From Rotaria sordida (taxonomy: Eukaryota > Rotifera > Eurotatoria > Philodinida > Philodinidae), in assembly GCA_905250125.1 (NCBI GenBank), contig CAJNOL010000103.1, positions 124,001 to 188,000 of the forward strand: a DNA stretch of 64,000 nucleotides. The letters are read 5' to 3'. The position numbers and the translations under genes were made by a program. How positions within the stretch are numbered: position 1 is the first letter of the stretch; the number at the start of each line of letters is the position of its first letter. The notes beneath the pieces were generated by a model, which searched no databases, was not told the origin of the DNA, and worked only from the letters and a program-made list of their open reading frames with translations. Shown in pieces: positions 1 to 11,100 of the stretch.

Positions 1-1328
1 TATATACATTAAAACAAGGTATTTATGAAAAATGGGCTATAACAGCTGTTACATCAATAACAGCTCATGAACCAATTAAAGCATTAGTACCTGAAAAAAT
101 TGTTGAACATGTTCGAGCGAAAGTTATTATATCATCTGTACATCATCCACATTTACAAGCTAAACGTAATAATGAACAACAAATTTTAACATTATCACCA
201 ATTAAAAGACTTAAAACAACAACATATGATGGTCCACAACATCATCATCATCATCATCAACCATGTATTATTGCAACAACAACAACAACACCACATCATG
301 TAACAACAGCTGATATCAAAGCAACATTACTTGCGGCTGCTGCTGCACAACAACCAAGAACAATGACTGTAAGTTTAAGTGATAAAAAAAAGTCTATAGT
401 GATAAAATCCTGACATAAAATAGTTACGTATTTTTCGATGATCGAAGTTATTGGCGATATTCTGAGATAATATCTGCAATATATATATATGATGAATATT
501 CAGAAAGAGTATATGTAAGGAATAATCACCTTAACGAAACTCACGAACATAGATGATCGATTAGACTTTTTCGATCTTTCCGAATATGTGTTTAGAATTT
601 TATTATAGAACAAAGTTTTCTCTAAAAACTGTGTTATTTACTTTTACATAAAAAATTTTTAAACTTTTATATTTTTAAAAGAGCGATTTTTTGACAAAGT
701 CTCATCTAAACTAGCTCTTTAGTGGAAATACATAAATGAGATTTCGCTTATTGTAGTATTTCATTTTATACAGAATTTAATACTCAACAATAATGTTGAG
801 TAGAAGCTATTCCAAAATCCAAACTAAGGACGGTACCAAAGCTGTTATTTTGCTTTGTACAGACGTAATTTTGAATTTTTTCACAAAATTTACTGATAGA
901 ATTGTCTTTAAGCAGCCGAAAAGTGACCAACTATTTTGTGTCATAGGTTAATATACAAAACAAAAATTCGAAAATCTTTTATTTAGATACGACGAATAGC
1001 TACAACAACAAGTCCACAACAACAGCAACAACAACAACAAACAACATTTCGCCTTACAACCACACCATCTACTTCATCTTCACAACAGCCACAACAATTT
1101 ATAATAACAACAGCTGGTACCGCTCTACCGCTTTCACAAACAACTACTACAACAACAGGATTAGTTGATGATTCATCAATGTATGATGATGGTACAAGTG
1201 ATTTAAGTGGATGTTTAGTAACAACATCATCACAAACATCGAGTACACCAACATCTCAAACACGTTCATCATTTGTTCGCCCTGCTCTACCGACAAATGT
1301 TCTTCGATTGACTGTTGTACGCAAATAA
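1..1328 (+). CDS. 3' end of a Gln/Thr/His-rich protein of unknown function (partial)
   Basis: Only the C-terminal part lies in the window. An open frame runs from the left edge (frame starting at base 2) to a donor at about 369 (ACT|GTAAGT). It resumes after the acceptor TTATTTAG near 986 and ends at TAA 1326-1328. The two exons join in phase 0. The first exon encodes a folded-looking stretch (KQGIYEKWAITAVTSITAHE) followed by a His run, a Thr run and an Ala-rich segment. The second exon is rich in Gln, Thr and Ser and ends with basic VVRK. Such tails are common in chromatin and transcription proteins, but I do not recognise the family and assign no function. The intron (about 617 bp) is long for this window. 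The reading frame is well supported by the phase match and the composition; identity is unknown. Confidence 0.6.
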
Positions 1329-2024
1329 AAATTGTTCGTGTTTTTTTTTCATTGATCATTGCATGTCTGTATCTTGATGTACAGGTTAACCATATTCTGC
1401 TGTACATAGGATCAGCTTTACTGTTATTGTTTTCTTTTATATAAATAAGATAAACAAAAAAAAAACCAAAATTTTATTTCATTAATATATGTGATAAAAA
1501 TCTATGTTAGAATACAATTGAATCATTTAGAATCAAATAATTATCGTCATAATAAAATGTATTGAATTCTTCATTTTATGTAATTATTTAACTTTGTTTT
1601 TATTCTGCTCAACATAATAACGAGGAAATATAGTGACCATAAATTCTTCTTTTTTCGTTCTGATATATGATTTCTTTGTTTTGATTGATTATGTAAAATA
1701 AATACAGTAAAATCTCTCCATTTTGAATATCATCGGAACTACTCTCATTTTCAGAATAAAAGTGTTGCGTTTATGAGAATGAAATTCCCATTTTTCAGAA
1801 CGAAAATGTTCTATTTCTAAGAATACATTCCCAAGATAAGAACAGAAGTATTCTCGGTTTGGGAAAACATGAGATCCTGGATGGCTCCTGAACATTCTTC
1901 TTTCCTTCAAATAACATGAAATATGTAAAGCCATAAGTGGTATTATCGTCCTATGTTTTTCTGAAAAATGATGAACTTTTGGACAGCATCAATCCGATCA
2001 AGAAGTTCTATTTTACTTTAAGCA
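1329..2024. other. Intergenic, no gene seen
   Basis: AT-rich spacer after the stop of the Gln/Thr-rich gene. Short open frames on both strands here show no splice logic and no recognisable motif. The 1,740-1,900 stretch has repeated 'ttctcattttcagaa'-like words but no clear repeat unit. Confidence 0.5.
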
Positions 2025-2567
2025 ATGAATGATGGCATCATCATTGAAGAGTCTACTACTCATCAGCTAGCTGGTAGTGCGGCTAATACACATGTTTGTA
2101 CATTGGTTCCATTTTCTACTCAGTTGTCGCCGTACTTAGCTTTGTTAGTTGATCCTCCTTCGTTTTCGGACGCGAACTATGACTCGTCCATAGGTCTACG
2201 ATGAGAAGCGACTTCAGTTGTTACTCGTACTTATCAGGGTAACTTCAAGCTGTATACATGCACCGGAAGGGATCTCGCCATTTGCGTACCCTACGGGAAT
2301 TGGTTCATCAGTAATCAATCATCATCTAATACACAGTCTACAGCACAGTTTATATGCAATGCAACTCATTCAATTATGACTCAATCATACTGTAACTATC
2401 AACGAGATCTATACGAGCGACAAGAGGGAAGAGTTCACCAACCATGTAGTTCTACAGATTGGTCGAATTCAAAATCTAATAATCATTCATTCGATGATAA
2501 TGAGATGAGTCTTGGACCTACAGAAAACGTTCAATTAAGACAGTTCTTGATTTATAGAATGCCATAA
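2025..2567 (+). pseudogene. 181-codon reading frame broken by one TGA; unknown protein
   Basis: From ATG 2025 one frame stays open to TAA 2565-2567 except for a single TGA at 2202-2204. The 59 codons before and about 120 after the TGA read as ordinary protein, with scattered Cys (for example YTCTGRDLAICVPYGNW). The stretch is GC-richer than its surroundings. No intron boundaries are needed. I do not recognise a family. It may be a decayed gene (CGA to TGA is a typical C-to-T change), a transposable-element remnant or chance, and TGA is a genuine stop in other genes of this window. Confidence 0.35.
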
Positions 2568-2743
2568 ATATTCCTTGATCATGTGTATTTTAATGATAAG
2601 TTTCACAGTTAAGTGACATCAGCGACTGTTCTAACGAAATTTTCGATAATTTTCTAATTATTTAGTTGCATTGAAAATGGAGGAAACACATTCAGACTAA
2701 GTTTCTCTGTTTATTAATTGAATCAATCATTATTGAGAATTTT

Positions 2744-3730
2744 TCAATGAAGAGTAATAATTTTTGACTGTATTATAGTCAGTGCCGTGAGAAAGTGTTT
2801 TCGCTTGTGTCTAAACAATATGATCACAATAAGAAGAGTAGCAAGCCACATAGTAAATATTATGCAATACCATAAAACACGATGTCTATTGTAATAAAGA
2901 TAGAGTATCATTAGAGCATCGCGATGAAACCATGTACCTCCTTTTGTCTTCCAAAACATGGAGCGATAAATTCTATTATCAAATGTACGTACAACTTGTT
3001 TGTCTGTCTGTTTAAAAAAGTATTCTTGAATTGTAGCATAGAGTGGACCAACACTAAGTAATATAGTGACATGATAAATGAGAAAATTATGATTGAACAG
3101 ATGCAATCGTGAAATAAACTGCTTGTATATTGGATGACCAGCAGTACTAATCATGAAGTTATTTTGAATGCCGAATACTTCTGCTGCTGGAAAAAGAGCA
3201 AGGTGAGTCGAGTCTGGATCGAGTGCTTCTATAGTGGCTACTAATTCGCGAAAAGGACGATGGCAAGCATCATCCATATCAATATAAATACCGCCTAAGT
3301 GAAACAACAGTACGTATCGAAACGTATCGATACGTTGTATATCATATTGATAAGTGACAAAAGTGTTCCAATAGAAGTGAGGCTCATGCTGTCGAACAAA
3401 CGTATCCATGTCTACATGAGACCATCGACGGTATTTAAACTCATTGGCATTCATCTTCATCACTGATTGTACCGTTGTATTCCAAATAGTAGGTATAACA
3501 TACGTGCGATATGTTTGATGAATCACACGAGGTATACGTCGTCGAGGCCAAGTAACATTCGCATATCGAAATAGATCCATTTCATTCATAAACTTCTTAG
3601 GTGAACGACGGCATAATGCATAGTATAGAATATAACTGAGTAACAAAATGAATATGATGACTAGTACACATGTATATATTTTGGCACGCTTTCGTCTAAC
3701 GGTTATTAATATTCTTGGATGTATTTTCAT
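2744..3730 (-). CDS. Glycosyltransferase with DXD motif (OCH1/MIPC-synthase-like), membrane anchored
   Basis: Intronless 328-residue protein. Basic N-terminus, then a membrane segment at about residues 20-39, as in Golgi type II transferases. Residues 66-76 (IPRVIHQTYRT) match the opening of the 'sugar-binding region containing DXD' family (Pfam Gly_transf_sug). The core motif LLFHLGGIYIDMDDACHRPF spans about 141-160, with the metal-binding DXD being D151-M-D153. The late motif GGTWFHRDA at 264-272 resembles the GSWH segment of inositolphosphoceramide mannosyltransferases. A second hydrophobic segment lies at about 285-306. Known family role: transfer of a sugar, often mannose, from a nucleotide sugar to a lipid or glycan in the Golgi. 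The acceptor here is unknown. The ATG is followed at once by the basic and membrane segment, which supports the start. Confidence 0.8.
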   Translation of the reverse strand: MKIHPRILITVRRKRAKIYTCVLVIIFILLLSYILYYALCRRSPKKFMNEMDLFRYANVTWPRRRIPRVIHQTYRTYVIPTIWNTTVQSVMKMNANEFKYRRWSHVDMDTFVRQHEPHFYWNTFVTYQYDIQRIDTFRYVLLFHLGGIYIDMDDACHRPFRELVATIEALDPDSTHLALFPAAEVFGIQNNFMISTAGHPIYKQFISRLHLFNHNFLIYHVTILLSVGPLYATIQEYFFKQTDKQVVRTFDNRIYRSMFWKTKGGTWFHRDALMILYLYYNRHRVLWYCIIFTMWLATLLIVIILFRHKRKHFLTALTIIQSKIITLH

Positions 3731-6700
3731 GTTAAATACACTGTACTACGCTGTGCTAAAATGAGATTGAGTTGGAGTTTTATTTTCGATAATTGTTATT
3801 AAAACGAGAAAAATTCCTATAGAAAAATATATAATCATCTTATCATAAAATAGAATTGCTCATTCCAGAAACGCTTTACACATATATCAAGAGAAAGTGC
3901 TACTTACTATTACTTTTCGTTACAGTTCTATAGCTTCATATGTTTACGTTATAGAGCCTAGCAGAAATTTTATTTTTCCAACAGAATTATATTTTTCCTG
4001 AAGATTTGTTAATGAAATGTTAGTAGCATTTTTTCCACATATCAGTACTTTTCTCTGTTGTCTTCATATTATCATATTGATCGATTGTTTGAAACACCTG
4101 TGATTATATTGACTGATGATGAACATCTAGAAATGACCGAGAGACTCTATAGTATATGTTCACGAATAAAAGTCAACAAAAATTATTTAACATTTTCTGT
4201 GATCTACACAGTGTTTTCTTTATAAATATAAGAACATCATTTTTTTTTATTTTCTTTGTCACTAACTTCACATCAATAATCTCGCTTGAAATGTCAAACA
4301 CGACTTTGATATCTTAATATGTGATTTTGATTCTTCAGGTAGCCCGAAATGTTCAATATGTAGCGGAAAAGTCCTAAAAAAGAGCAGCACTCATCTAACT
4401 GTGTACAAGACAAACTAATCGTATAATACTGTTTCTGTCGAGCATGCAATAGACAGTAATCTTGAAGGCGAGGGATGAAGATCATTAAAATAGTCTGATA
4501 AAGCATAGCAACTTAGTAGATTCAAAAATGAAACCAGATCTCCATCAATTTTTCTTTAGTTCGGTTGACGAACAAAAACGGGAGTTTTAGGTGTTTCAAA
4601 TCACATGATTGAAAAGCAGATTTTTCAATCGAAATTCAGATATTTAAATTGCATGATGACCGTACAAACTTGAAAGTTTTTGAAAAATATCTTAATTTCT
4701 GTTTCTTTTATTGTAAACTTACTAAGCATAAGTATTTGAAGAAGTATCCAAGCATATTATGTTCGAATGTAAAATTCTAGAAGCCAAATTTTTCTTCTTC
4801 ATAAGTGGACTAGAGTAAATACATTGAAATGTATATTCACAATAAACTTTTTCAAAGTGCTTTAATACATGAAATTTTGATTTTTTAATAACTATGAAAG
4901 TCACTTGTTACTAAGATGAAAAAACGTACGTTGCCGTTAAATACAATTCAAAGTCATGAAAATGAGTTTGTTCGCATCTTCCCTACTGATTCCATTAAAA
5001 TAGCTGATTACTTTCATTTATTGTACAGAATAGATACGAAACTTATTAACTGAAATAATGGCGATGATTGTAGAAAGAAAAAAAAATTCTTTCTCTCACT
5101 GTTAGATATACAAACGTGTTTCATTCACCATTGATTAACAGTAAGTTACACTTATAGGACAATTAACTACTCAAAATGTATTATTCGATAATATACTCGA
5201 GAAGTCTAAAGATTTAGTGTGAGTGAGACTTCGTGTCATTTTATCGAGTCGGTTGTTTACTTCTAGTAATAAATAAAAGATATCTATAGAACAAAGTTTT
5301 TCATAATAATAAGCAGACTTTCATCAGGTAAATCAATCAAGTGAATAGACTCATGTTCAATATTAAACATCGATTCGACTGACGTTTCTTCCTTTAATAC
5401 TTAGTTATTTATTCTCTATCTGTTGCCACCAAGGAGGAAAACGGCTGACTTAATTCATTCAAATCACTTTTCAATCATGGGAATCATCAAGATCATTTAA
5501 GTCAAGAAAGTCATGAAAGTCATGTGAAAGTCACCAAAATGTAGACATATGAAATTCAACGTAAGCAAGGAATCAACTAAAAATCGCTGAAACAGATGCA
5601 TGCATCTAATATCAGATTTCTAAAACCATCAAAAGTCAATGACAGAATGAAAATTAATATTGTATATTATCAAATCTTTCTTATGAAGAGACCAGTTTTG
5701 AAATTCCTTAGTTATTAATTAAGTCTCTTCAGCATGTAACAGGGCTCCAATTGTTTGTAAGAGTGGAGAGAGATTAAACATTTGGCAGAAAATCTAGATA
5801 TTTTGCCAATACATGCCTTAATATGGCTTTCTGGCATATACCAAACAGAAAATACTGAAATCACAGAATTTCTGAGAGTTTTTATCGGCAGAAAGTGTTT
5901 TTATTTGTCTTTTTGTCAGAAAAATGGCGAAGAAAAGTTAAAAACGAGGTTTTTAACAGAGTTGACCAAGAAACTTTAAGAAAACTCTCAGGAAGTTTTC
6001 AAAAATATTAGTAGAAAGTCGACCATTTTTTTCAAATCTTAGAGTTAGCTGGATCTCCAGCTCTCGCCTCTCCCTGATCAATAAGCCTAACCCGTCATAG
6101 AGCTTAGTACGGTGTAGTAAAGAACAACGGAAAAACATTGTAAGTTAAATTTTTATTACAACGAGCAGCAACCAGAAAAAAAGCAAATTTCTATCAATCT
6201 CGACGCCGTATAATCTGAAATGGTCGCATCACATTCTTCCCAACGGGTGCACATCTAAGACGGACAAAAGCAAAAAATACATTTATAAATCGCGTATGTT
6301 AAGCACCAATTAGTTTTTACTTTTTCATTTCTATACATGTCAATTTCTTATTTCATAGTCATACAACTTTCACGTCTATGACTCCAGAAACAATTTACGG
6401 ACGACTTAGTAATGTTTTCTGGATCGTTCATCTGGTAAGGATCCGTAAACCACAGAGCTCCAGCACACTGCCACTGGAAATTTTAGAATATTGGAAGATG
6501 AAGTAGTAATGGGACGCTAAAAGATTTCGCGGACCGCACCCTCACTTCACGATATAGTCCTTCTAAAGCAAACAGCACATCCTATAACGAAATTTAGTAA
6601 TCCTTTTATAGATGCTCTTTAAGCGTTACTATTAGTGGCAAGCTCTAAGTAATGAGTACCAGATCGAAGAATACGTATGAGCGTTTAGTTTATCATTTTT

Positions 6701-7447
6701 ATGTATGTAACTGGCATCGCAGACTGATAGTGTTTAGAAATCTACTTATTTCTAATAGCGTATGTGCATTTCTAGATAAGTAGTATACATACATCAAGTT
6801 TTTCTATCTCTCCAGTCTGTACTATTCATGTTACACAAAATATTTCAACGTCCGTTTCTGTCAGATATTAATCACACTTCGTCAAGTGCTACTCAAATGA
6901 ATATTGTAGTTGTTGAAAATAGATCCATCCAATGCAGAATTTCTTTCTATGTCCACATATACAAGCATCCTTTGGATGCATACATTTTTTCTAATCGACA
7001 CATGTGGGACATCACCTCGGTCGAAGCAATTTGATTAGGAGCAATATATTGTTGATTTTAACTATCAAATCGTAAATATGAGTGCCTCAATGAAATTTGT
7101 TTATCAAAGAGATACTGATAGCTTCTAATTCGATATTTGTAATATGAATTTTTATAGGAATGAAAAGCCAAGATTAGCGAAAATAGCTTTAACTTGGATG
7201 GAATCTAACATGTATTGATTACAGGAAATTCTTTCTAAATGATAACTGATGCATCAGTCTGACGTGTATCAAATGATTTTCCGTTGCAATAGACTGATCA
7301 AACATGCGTAGGAAAGAAAATTAAAAGCTTTTCAAGATTTGATTGGATGCCAAGAATATTTTCTGTTTCTTGGTTTTTATTCATTAAGATAAATGTTGCT
7401 CGTGTTTACATTGAAATTAAAATAGAAAAATCGAAATCATAAGAACC
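3731..7447. other. 3.7-kb gene-free stretch
   Basis: I see no supportable gene, RNA or clear repeat. All open frames are short and AT-biased without family motifs. The frames near 5,782-6,138 and 6,828-7,034 look like chance frames. Confidence 0.45.
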
Positions 7448-8509
7448 TTAGTCTGTTGTGTTGGTGATTAAAGCATCAATCTGTTCTTCAACACTATCAA
7501 AAATACTGGATCGATGTGGTTTCCATCCTAGTTTTCTTACTCTTTCAGCTGTTGAATTTGATTGACTACCCATATAAAACCAACCATATATTTCGAAAGG
7601 ACTGTTTTCCACTTCGTCATCGGAGAAACTTGTCACTTCGGGTGACTTAACAATACCTTTCTTGTATAAAACTTCACCAATTTTTTCTGATAGTTGTCGC
7701 CATGTGTGCATCCCATTTTCAATAAAATAATAACCTTCTCGTCCTGTAGTCAAATATGGACTAAGTTGTGCATCAGGTTTAGCATCTGGACCATAAGCAG
7801 CAAGAAAATGATCGAAAATGATCATATAAGCATTACATAAATCAGCAATATGAACATTATTCCATGTTGCTTCGCCTGGTCCGATCATTCCGGCCTTATG
7901 TCGTTTCAAAGCAAGTTCAATAAGACAAGGAAGTTGAATAGAAGTACGATTAAATAAACCTGTACCAATACCATAAATAGTAGGAGGAAGAATGATAGCA
8001 GTTTTCAATAAAGGATTGCTATCAGCTGAATTAACAATAAAGAGATCAACATCATGTATATCTTGATCATCAGGAAGACCATAGATTTGAGCAGGATCAA
8101 GATCACTGTAGACTTTATCTGATCCTTTTCCCCCACGAACATCTTCAGCAACAAGACTTGTGCCGCTTGTATGAATATAAATTGCTGGTCTTTCTACTGA
8201 CTTGGTTCGTTTGTTCAAACCAGAAACAATGGCTTGGGCTGATGGTAAATGCCAAGTTGATTCTGCATTGTGAATGACAACATCAGATTCACTTGCAACT
8301 TTTTCGATGATTTCAAACGAGTCTATCGAACCAACAAGAGGTGTGACATTGAGAGATGCTAATTTTTTAATTCGTTCATCACTACCACGAATAAGAGCAG
8401 TAATATTGAAATTAGAAGCATTTGGATGTTGAAGAAGTGCAGTTAAAACACTTCCTCCTATATAACCAGTAGCACCGGTTAAAAAAATATTAATTTTAGC
8501 AGCAGACAT
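7448..8509 (-). CDS. NAD(P)-dependent epimerase/dehydratase-like protein (atypical SDR), intronless
   Basis: 353-residue single-exon protein. The N-terminus carries a Rossmann dinucleotide-binding loop (TGATGYIGGS, residues 11-20), then an Asp/Arg region (LIRGSDERI) and SDVVIHNAE at about 75-83, as in nucleotide-sugar epimerase-like proteins. Later segments IHTSGTS, LPPTIYGIGTG and WNNVHIADLCNAY follow the extended-SDR order. A classical catalytic YxxxK is not evident, so it is an atypical member; substrate unknown. The layout resembles fungal and bacterial 'NAD-dependent epimerase' proteins more than animal ones (judged from memory, no search). No introns in a window where most animal genes have many suggests horizontal transfer. 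The start is the ATG at 8507-8509, immediately before the Rossmann motif. Confidence 0.8.
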   Translation of the reverse strand: MSAAKINIFLTGATGYIGGSVLTALLQHPNASNFNITALIRGSDERIKKLASLNVTPLVGSIDSFEIIEKVASESDVVIHNAESTWHLPSAQAIVSGLNKRTKSVERPAIYIHTSGTSLVAEDVRGGKGSDKVYSDLDPAQIYGLPDDQDIHDVDLFIVNSADSNPLLKTAIILPPTIYGIGTGLFNRTSIQLPCLIELALKRHKAGMIGPGEATWNNVHIADLCNAYMIIFDHFLAAYGPDAKPDAQLSPYLTTGREGYYFIENGMHTWRQLSEKIGEVLYKKGIVKSPEVTSFSDDEVENSPFEIYGWFYMGSQSNSTAERVRKLGWKPHRSSIFDSVEEQIDALITNTTD

Positions 8510-9206
8510 CTTGTAGGTATTTATGAAACGTGACGAAGAATAAAAACGAGGATATTAGCGCAACTGACGAAGAAACTGTCGTAATAGTAAAGATAAAAAA
8601 CGTTAATAAGACATTTTTCTGATAAGAGCAACTACCTCTCTGTTTTTTGTTGTTCTATAATTCCATATAGATAAAAAGGTTGAGTAACTTTAGTCAGATT
8701 AAATATTTCTATGTGTCATGTAAAACTGTAAAAAACATCTCTATTTATCTGTATTCTCTCTTTAATATAATGATTTTCTATATTTATTATGTAATTTAAC
8801 AAAAAAATTATCTTCAAAATTAATCAAAGAACGAATGTAAAATATTTATAGATTAAAGTGATAAACAATCAAGACATTATACATGTAGATGATGCATTAA
8901 GTGCAAAATAAAGACAGAAAGAAAAAAAAGACCGGCTGCAGAAATTGTCATTAAATATTATACGACAGTCTCGATAAAGGTCAATAACGTTCTCTTTCTA
9001 TTTTACATAACTAGAAAAGGTACTGGAAATTGTTTGAAGTATTTTTAACGACTCAAAACTTTCCAACGATCGATGCAAATATGTCTGCACCACAAACTGC
9101 ACATATCCACTTCTTAGCAATTCTGTCGCTAGATGTATTCGAGATGTACTTTAATTGCAATTCCTTATTTTGGAAGCAAAATGGCAGGGACTGCTAAGTA
9201 TTGATT
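8510..9206. other. Intergenic, AT-rich
   Basis: No coding signal. It separates the epimerase-like gene from the first telomere-like array and probably holds the epimerase promoter, though I cannot point to a specific element. Confidence 0.4.
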
Positions 9207-9436
9207 TTTGGGGTGTGGGTGTGACTTCAAGGGTGTGGGTGTGGATGTGGGTGTGGGTGGGTGTGAGTGCTGGTGTGGGTAGGTGTGAGTGTTCAAGATG
9301 AACACCCCGTATCCACCCACACCAACACCTACAGCCACACATCCACACACCCACACCAACACGTACACTCACACCCACATACCCACATCCACCCACACCC
9401 ACACCCACACTCCACAGCCCACAGCCCACAGCTCAC

Positions 9437-9468
<32 letters not shown>

Positions 9469-9482
9469 TCATACCCACAACC
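9207..9482. repeat. Inverted telomere-like array 1: TGTGGG-type then CCCACA-type
   Basis: The + strand reads degenerate GTGTGGGT units at 9207-9290, then degenerate ACCCACAC and CCCATA units at about 9303-9480. The switch is marked by a perfect 7-bp inverted repeat, GTGTTCA-AGA-TGAACAC (9289-9305). The G-rich half points toward the C-rich half, the orientation of two telomeres joined end to end. Apparent open frames across it are low-complexity translation and not genes. Confidence 0.85.
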
Positions 9483-9810
9483 TGACACTTCATTGTGGAC
9501 ACAATATGAGCTCAAAAGCATTTAATTACTTTGGGCGGCTCCCTTGTTAGTAGCTGACGACGTGCAACATTGTCAGATGAAGAACAGAAAGATAAAAACT
9601 CGGCGCTAGTTATTTTTATCTTTTTTGTATGCTATCGTGTGCTTGCAGTACCTCATTTTTCTGTTTCTCGTTCTTCGCTGGAAGTAAGTGTATAGTAGTT
9701 AGTGTGAGAGTGAGTTTGACCGTGCTTTACATGGGCTGTTCACTCATGGAGTCGTTCTTATCACTTTTTAGACAAAGAATCGTACATCACTAAGAGTCTA
9801 CGAGATACAA

Positions 9811-11100
9811 ATGAGTACCCTTAGTGTTATTCGTACGGATACTGCTGTATTGCGTAAAGATCTAGCTAACACTGTTGCTCAATCAAGTTATGAAGTAGTC
9901 GATATCGCGCGCGCGCTGGTAGCAGTGCCAAGCATGTATCCGCCTGGCGATACACATGGGGTTGCCAGCGTCATCGAGTCTATGTTCGAAGGTATCGACG
10001 TGGAAGTCGAGCGTTACGGAACTTTACCTCACGTCATGAATCTGGTTGTCCGAATTCGTGGTGGACGACAAGGACGTCGGCTGGTGTTTAATGGACATAT
10101 GGACACGTTCCCACTCATCAACGTCGAACAATGGTCCGCAGATTTTAATGGTGAAGAGAGAGAGGGAAAGTTGTACGGGCTTGGAGTGTCGGACATGAAG
10201 GGCGGCATCGCCGCCATTATCTTTGCTCTCCAGCATCTCGCCGCAATTCGAGAATCCTTCTCTGGGGAAGTTGTCGCTACATTTGTTGGAGATGAAGAAA
10301 GCATGGGTATCAACGGCAGTCAATATCTATTGACAGCTGTTCCTCACGCAGCTGGCGACGCCATGATCAGTGCAGATACAGGCTCACCACAAGTATTGCG
10401 ATTTGGCGAAAAAGGCATGATCTGGCTGAACCTTGAGGCGACCGGCAAGTCGGCACATGCTGCTCATGTACACAGAGGAGAGAGTGCTATCGAGACGTTG
10501 ATGGATGTTATGCAAGAACTTAAAGTCTTGCGCAATCTTCCTGTGCTTTCCCCACCCAAAGTTCTCGATGCCATTAGCACCTCTACTGCAAGATCCGAAT
10601 TGTTAAACGGAAAAGGTGAAAGTGATGTTCTTCGAAGCGTAACGATCACGTTTGGGACCATAAGTGGAGGCCACTTAGCGAACCTAATTGCGGACCACGC
10701 TACCGCAACCGCTGATATTCGCTTGCCAGTGGGAGTGTCGGTCGCCCTTGTCGAAAGCCAAATTGTGGACATCGTCTCAAACCACCCAGGCGTAAAACTT
10801 GAAATAACGCGACGATACGATCCCAACTGGACTGATCCCGACCACGAGGTGATCAGATTGCTCAAAAAAAATTGCAAGCACCGTCTGGGCACCGAGCCGG
10901 TTGTCAGCATGCGGGTTGGAGCATCGGATGCTCGGTTATATCGTAAGCATGGGATACCATCGGTTGTATGTGGCTTAACCTCGTATAACATGGGCGCAGC
11001 CGACGAACACGTCTATATCGAGGAGCTTCGGGCTCTTGGCGAAATCTTCGCACTCACCGCGTTCGACTTTTTGAATGAAACGACTGTAGATACACATTGA
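9811..11100 (+). CDS. M20-family metallopeptidase (ArgE/DapE/ACY1-like amidohydrolase), probable horizontal transfer
   Basis: Intronless 429-residue protein with the complete M20 zinc-peptidase signature. GHMDTFP gives H97, with catalytic D99. GLGVSDMKGG gives bridging D128. GDEESMG gives catalytic E162 and metal ligand E163. The next ligand is D189 (SADTGSP) and the last is H400 (AADEHV). The dimerisation domain starts with GKSAHAAHVHRGESAIE at about 212-228. Family role: hydrolysis of an amide bond in N-acyl amino acids or small peptides with two zinc ions; exact substrate unknown. No signal peptide is seen, so it is probably cytosolic. The gene is visibly GC-richer than its neighbours, has no introns, and sits between telomere-like arrays. 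All three points fit acquisition from bacteria. The ATG at 9811 precedes the conserved domain by a normal distance. Confidence 0.88.
   Translation: MSTLSVIRTDTAVLRKDLANTVAQSSYEVVDIARALVAVPSMYPPGDTHGVASVIESMFEGIDVEVERYGTLPHVMNLVVRIRGGRQGRRLVFNGHMDTFPLINVEQWSADFNGEEREGKLYGLGVSDMKGGIAAIIFALQHLAAIRESFSGEVVATFVGDEESMGINGSQYLLTAVPHAAGDAMISADTGSPQVLRFGEKGMIWLNLEATGKSAHAAHVHRGESAIETLMDVMQELKVLRNLPVLSPPKVLDAISTSTARSELLNGKGESDVLRSVTITFGTISGGHLANLIADHATATADIRLPVGVSVALVESQIVDIVSNHPGVKLEITRRYDPNWTDPDHEVIRLLKKNCKHRLGTEPVVSMRVGASDARLYRKHGIPSVVCGLTSYNMGAADEHVYIEELRALGEIFALTAFDFLNETTVDTH

Noticed and set aside
9207..9482. A true chromosome end at array 1
   Set aside because: Conserved intron-rich genes continue on both sides and the array is inverted and degenerate, so it is interstitial.
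9151..9525. Four overlapping open frames of 67-92 codons on both strands
   Set aside because: They translate the telomere-like repeat (Val/Gly/Cys or His/Thr/Pro runs) and carry no gene features.
10024..10991. Antisense frames of 94-175 codons opposite the M20 gene
   Set aside because: They are explained by the GC-richer coding strand; no motifs, while the sense frame has a full catalytic signature.
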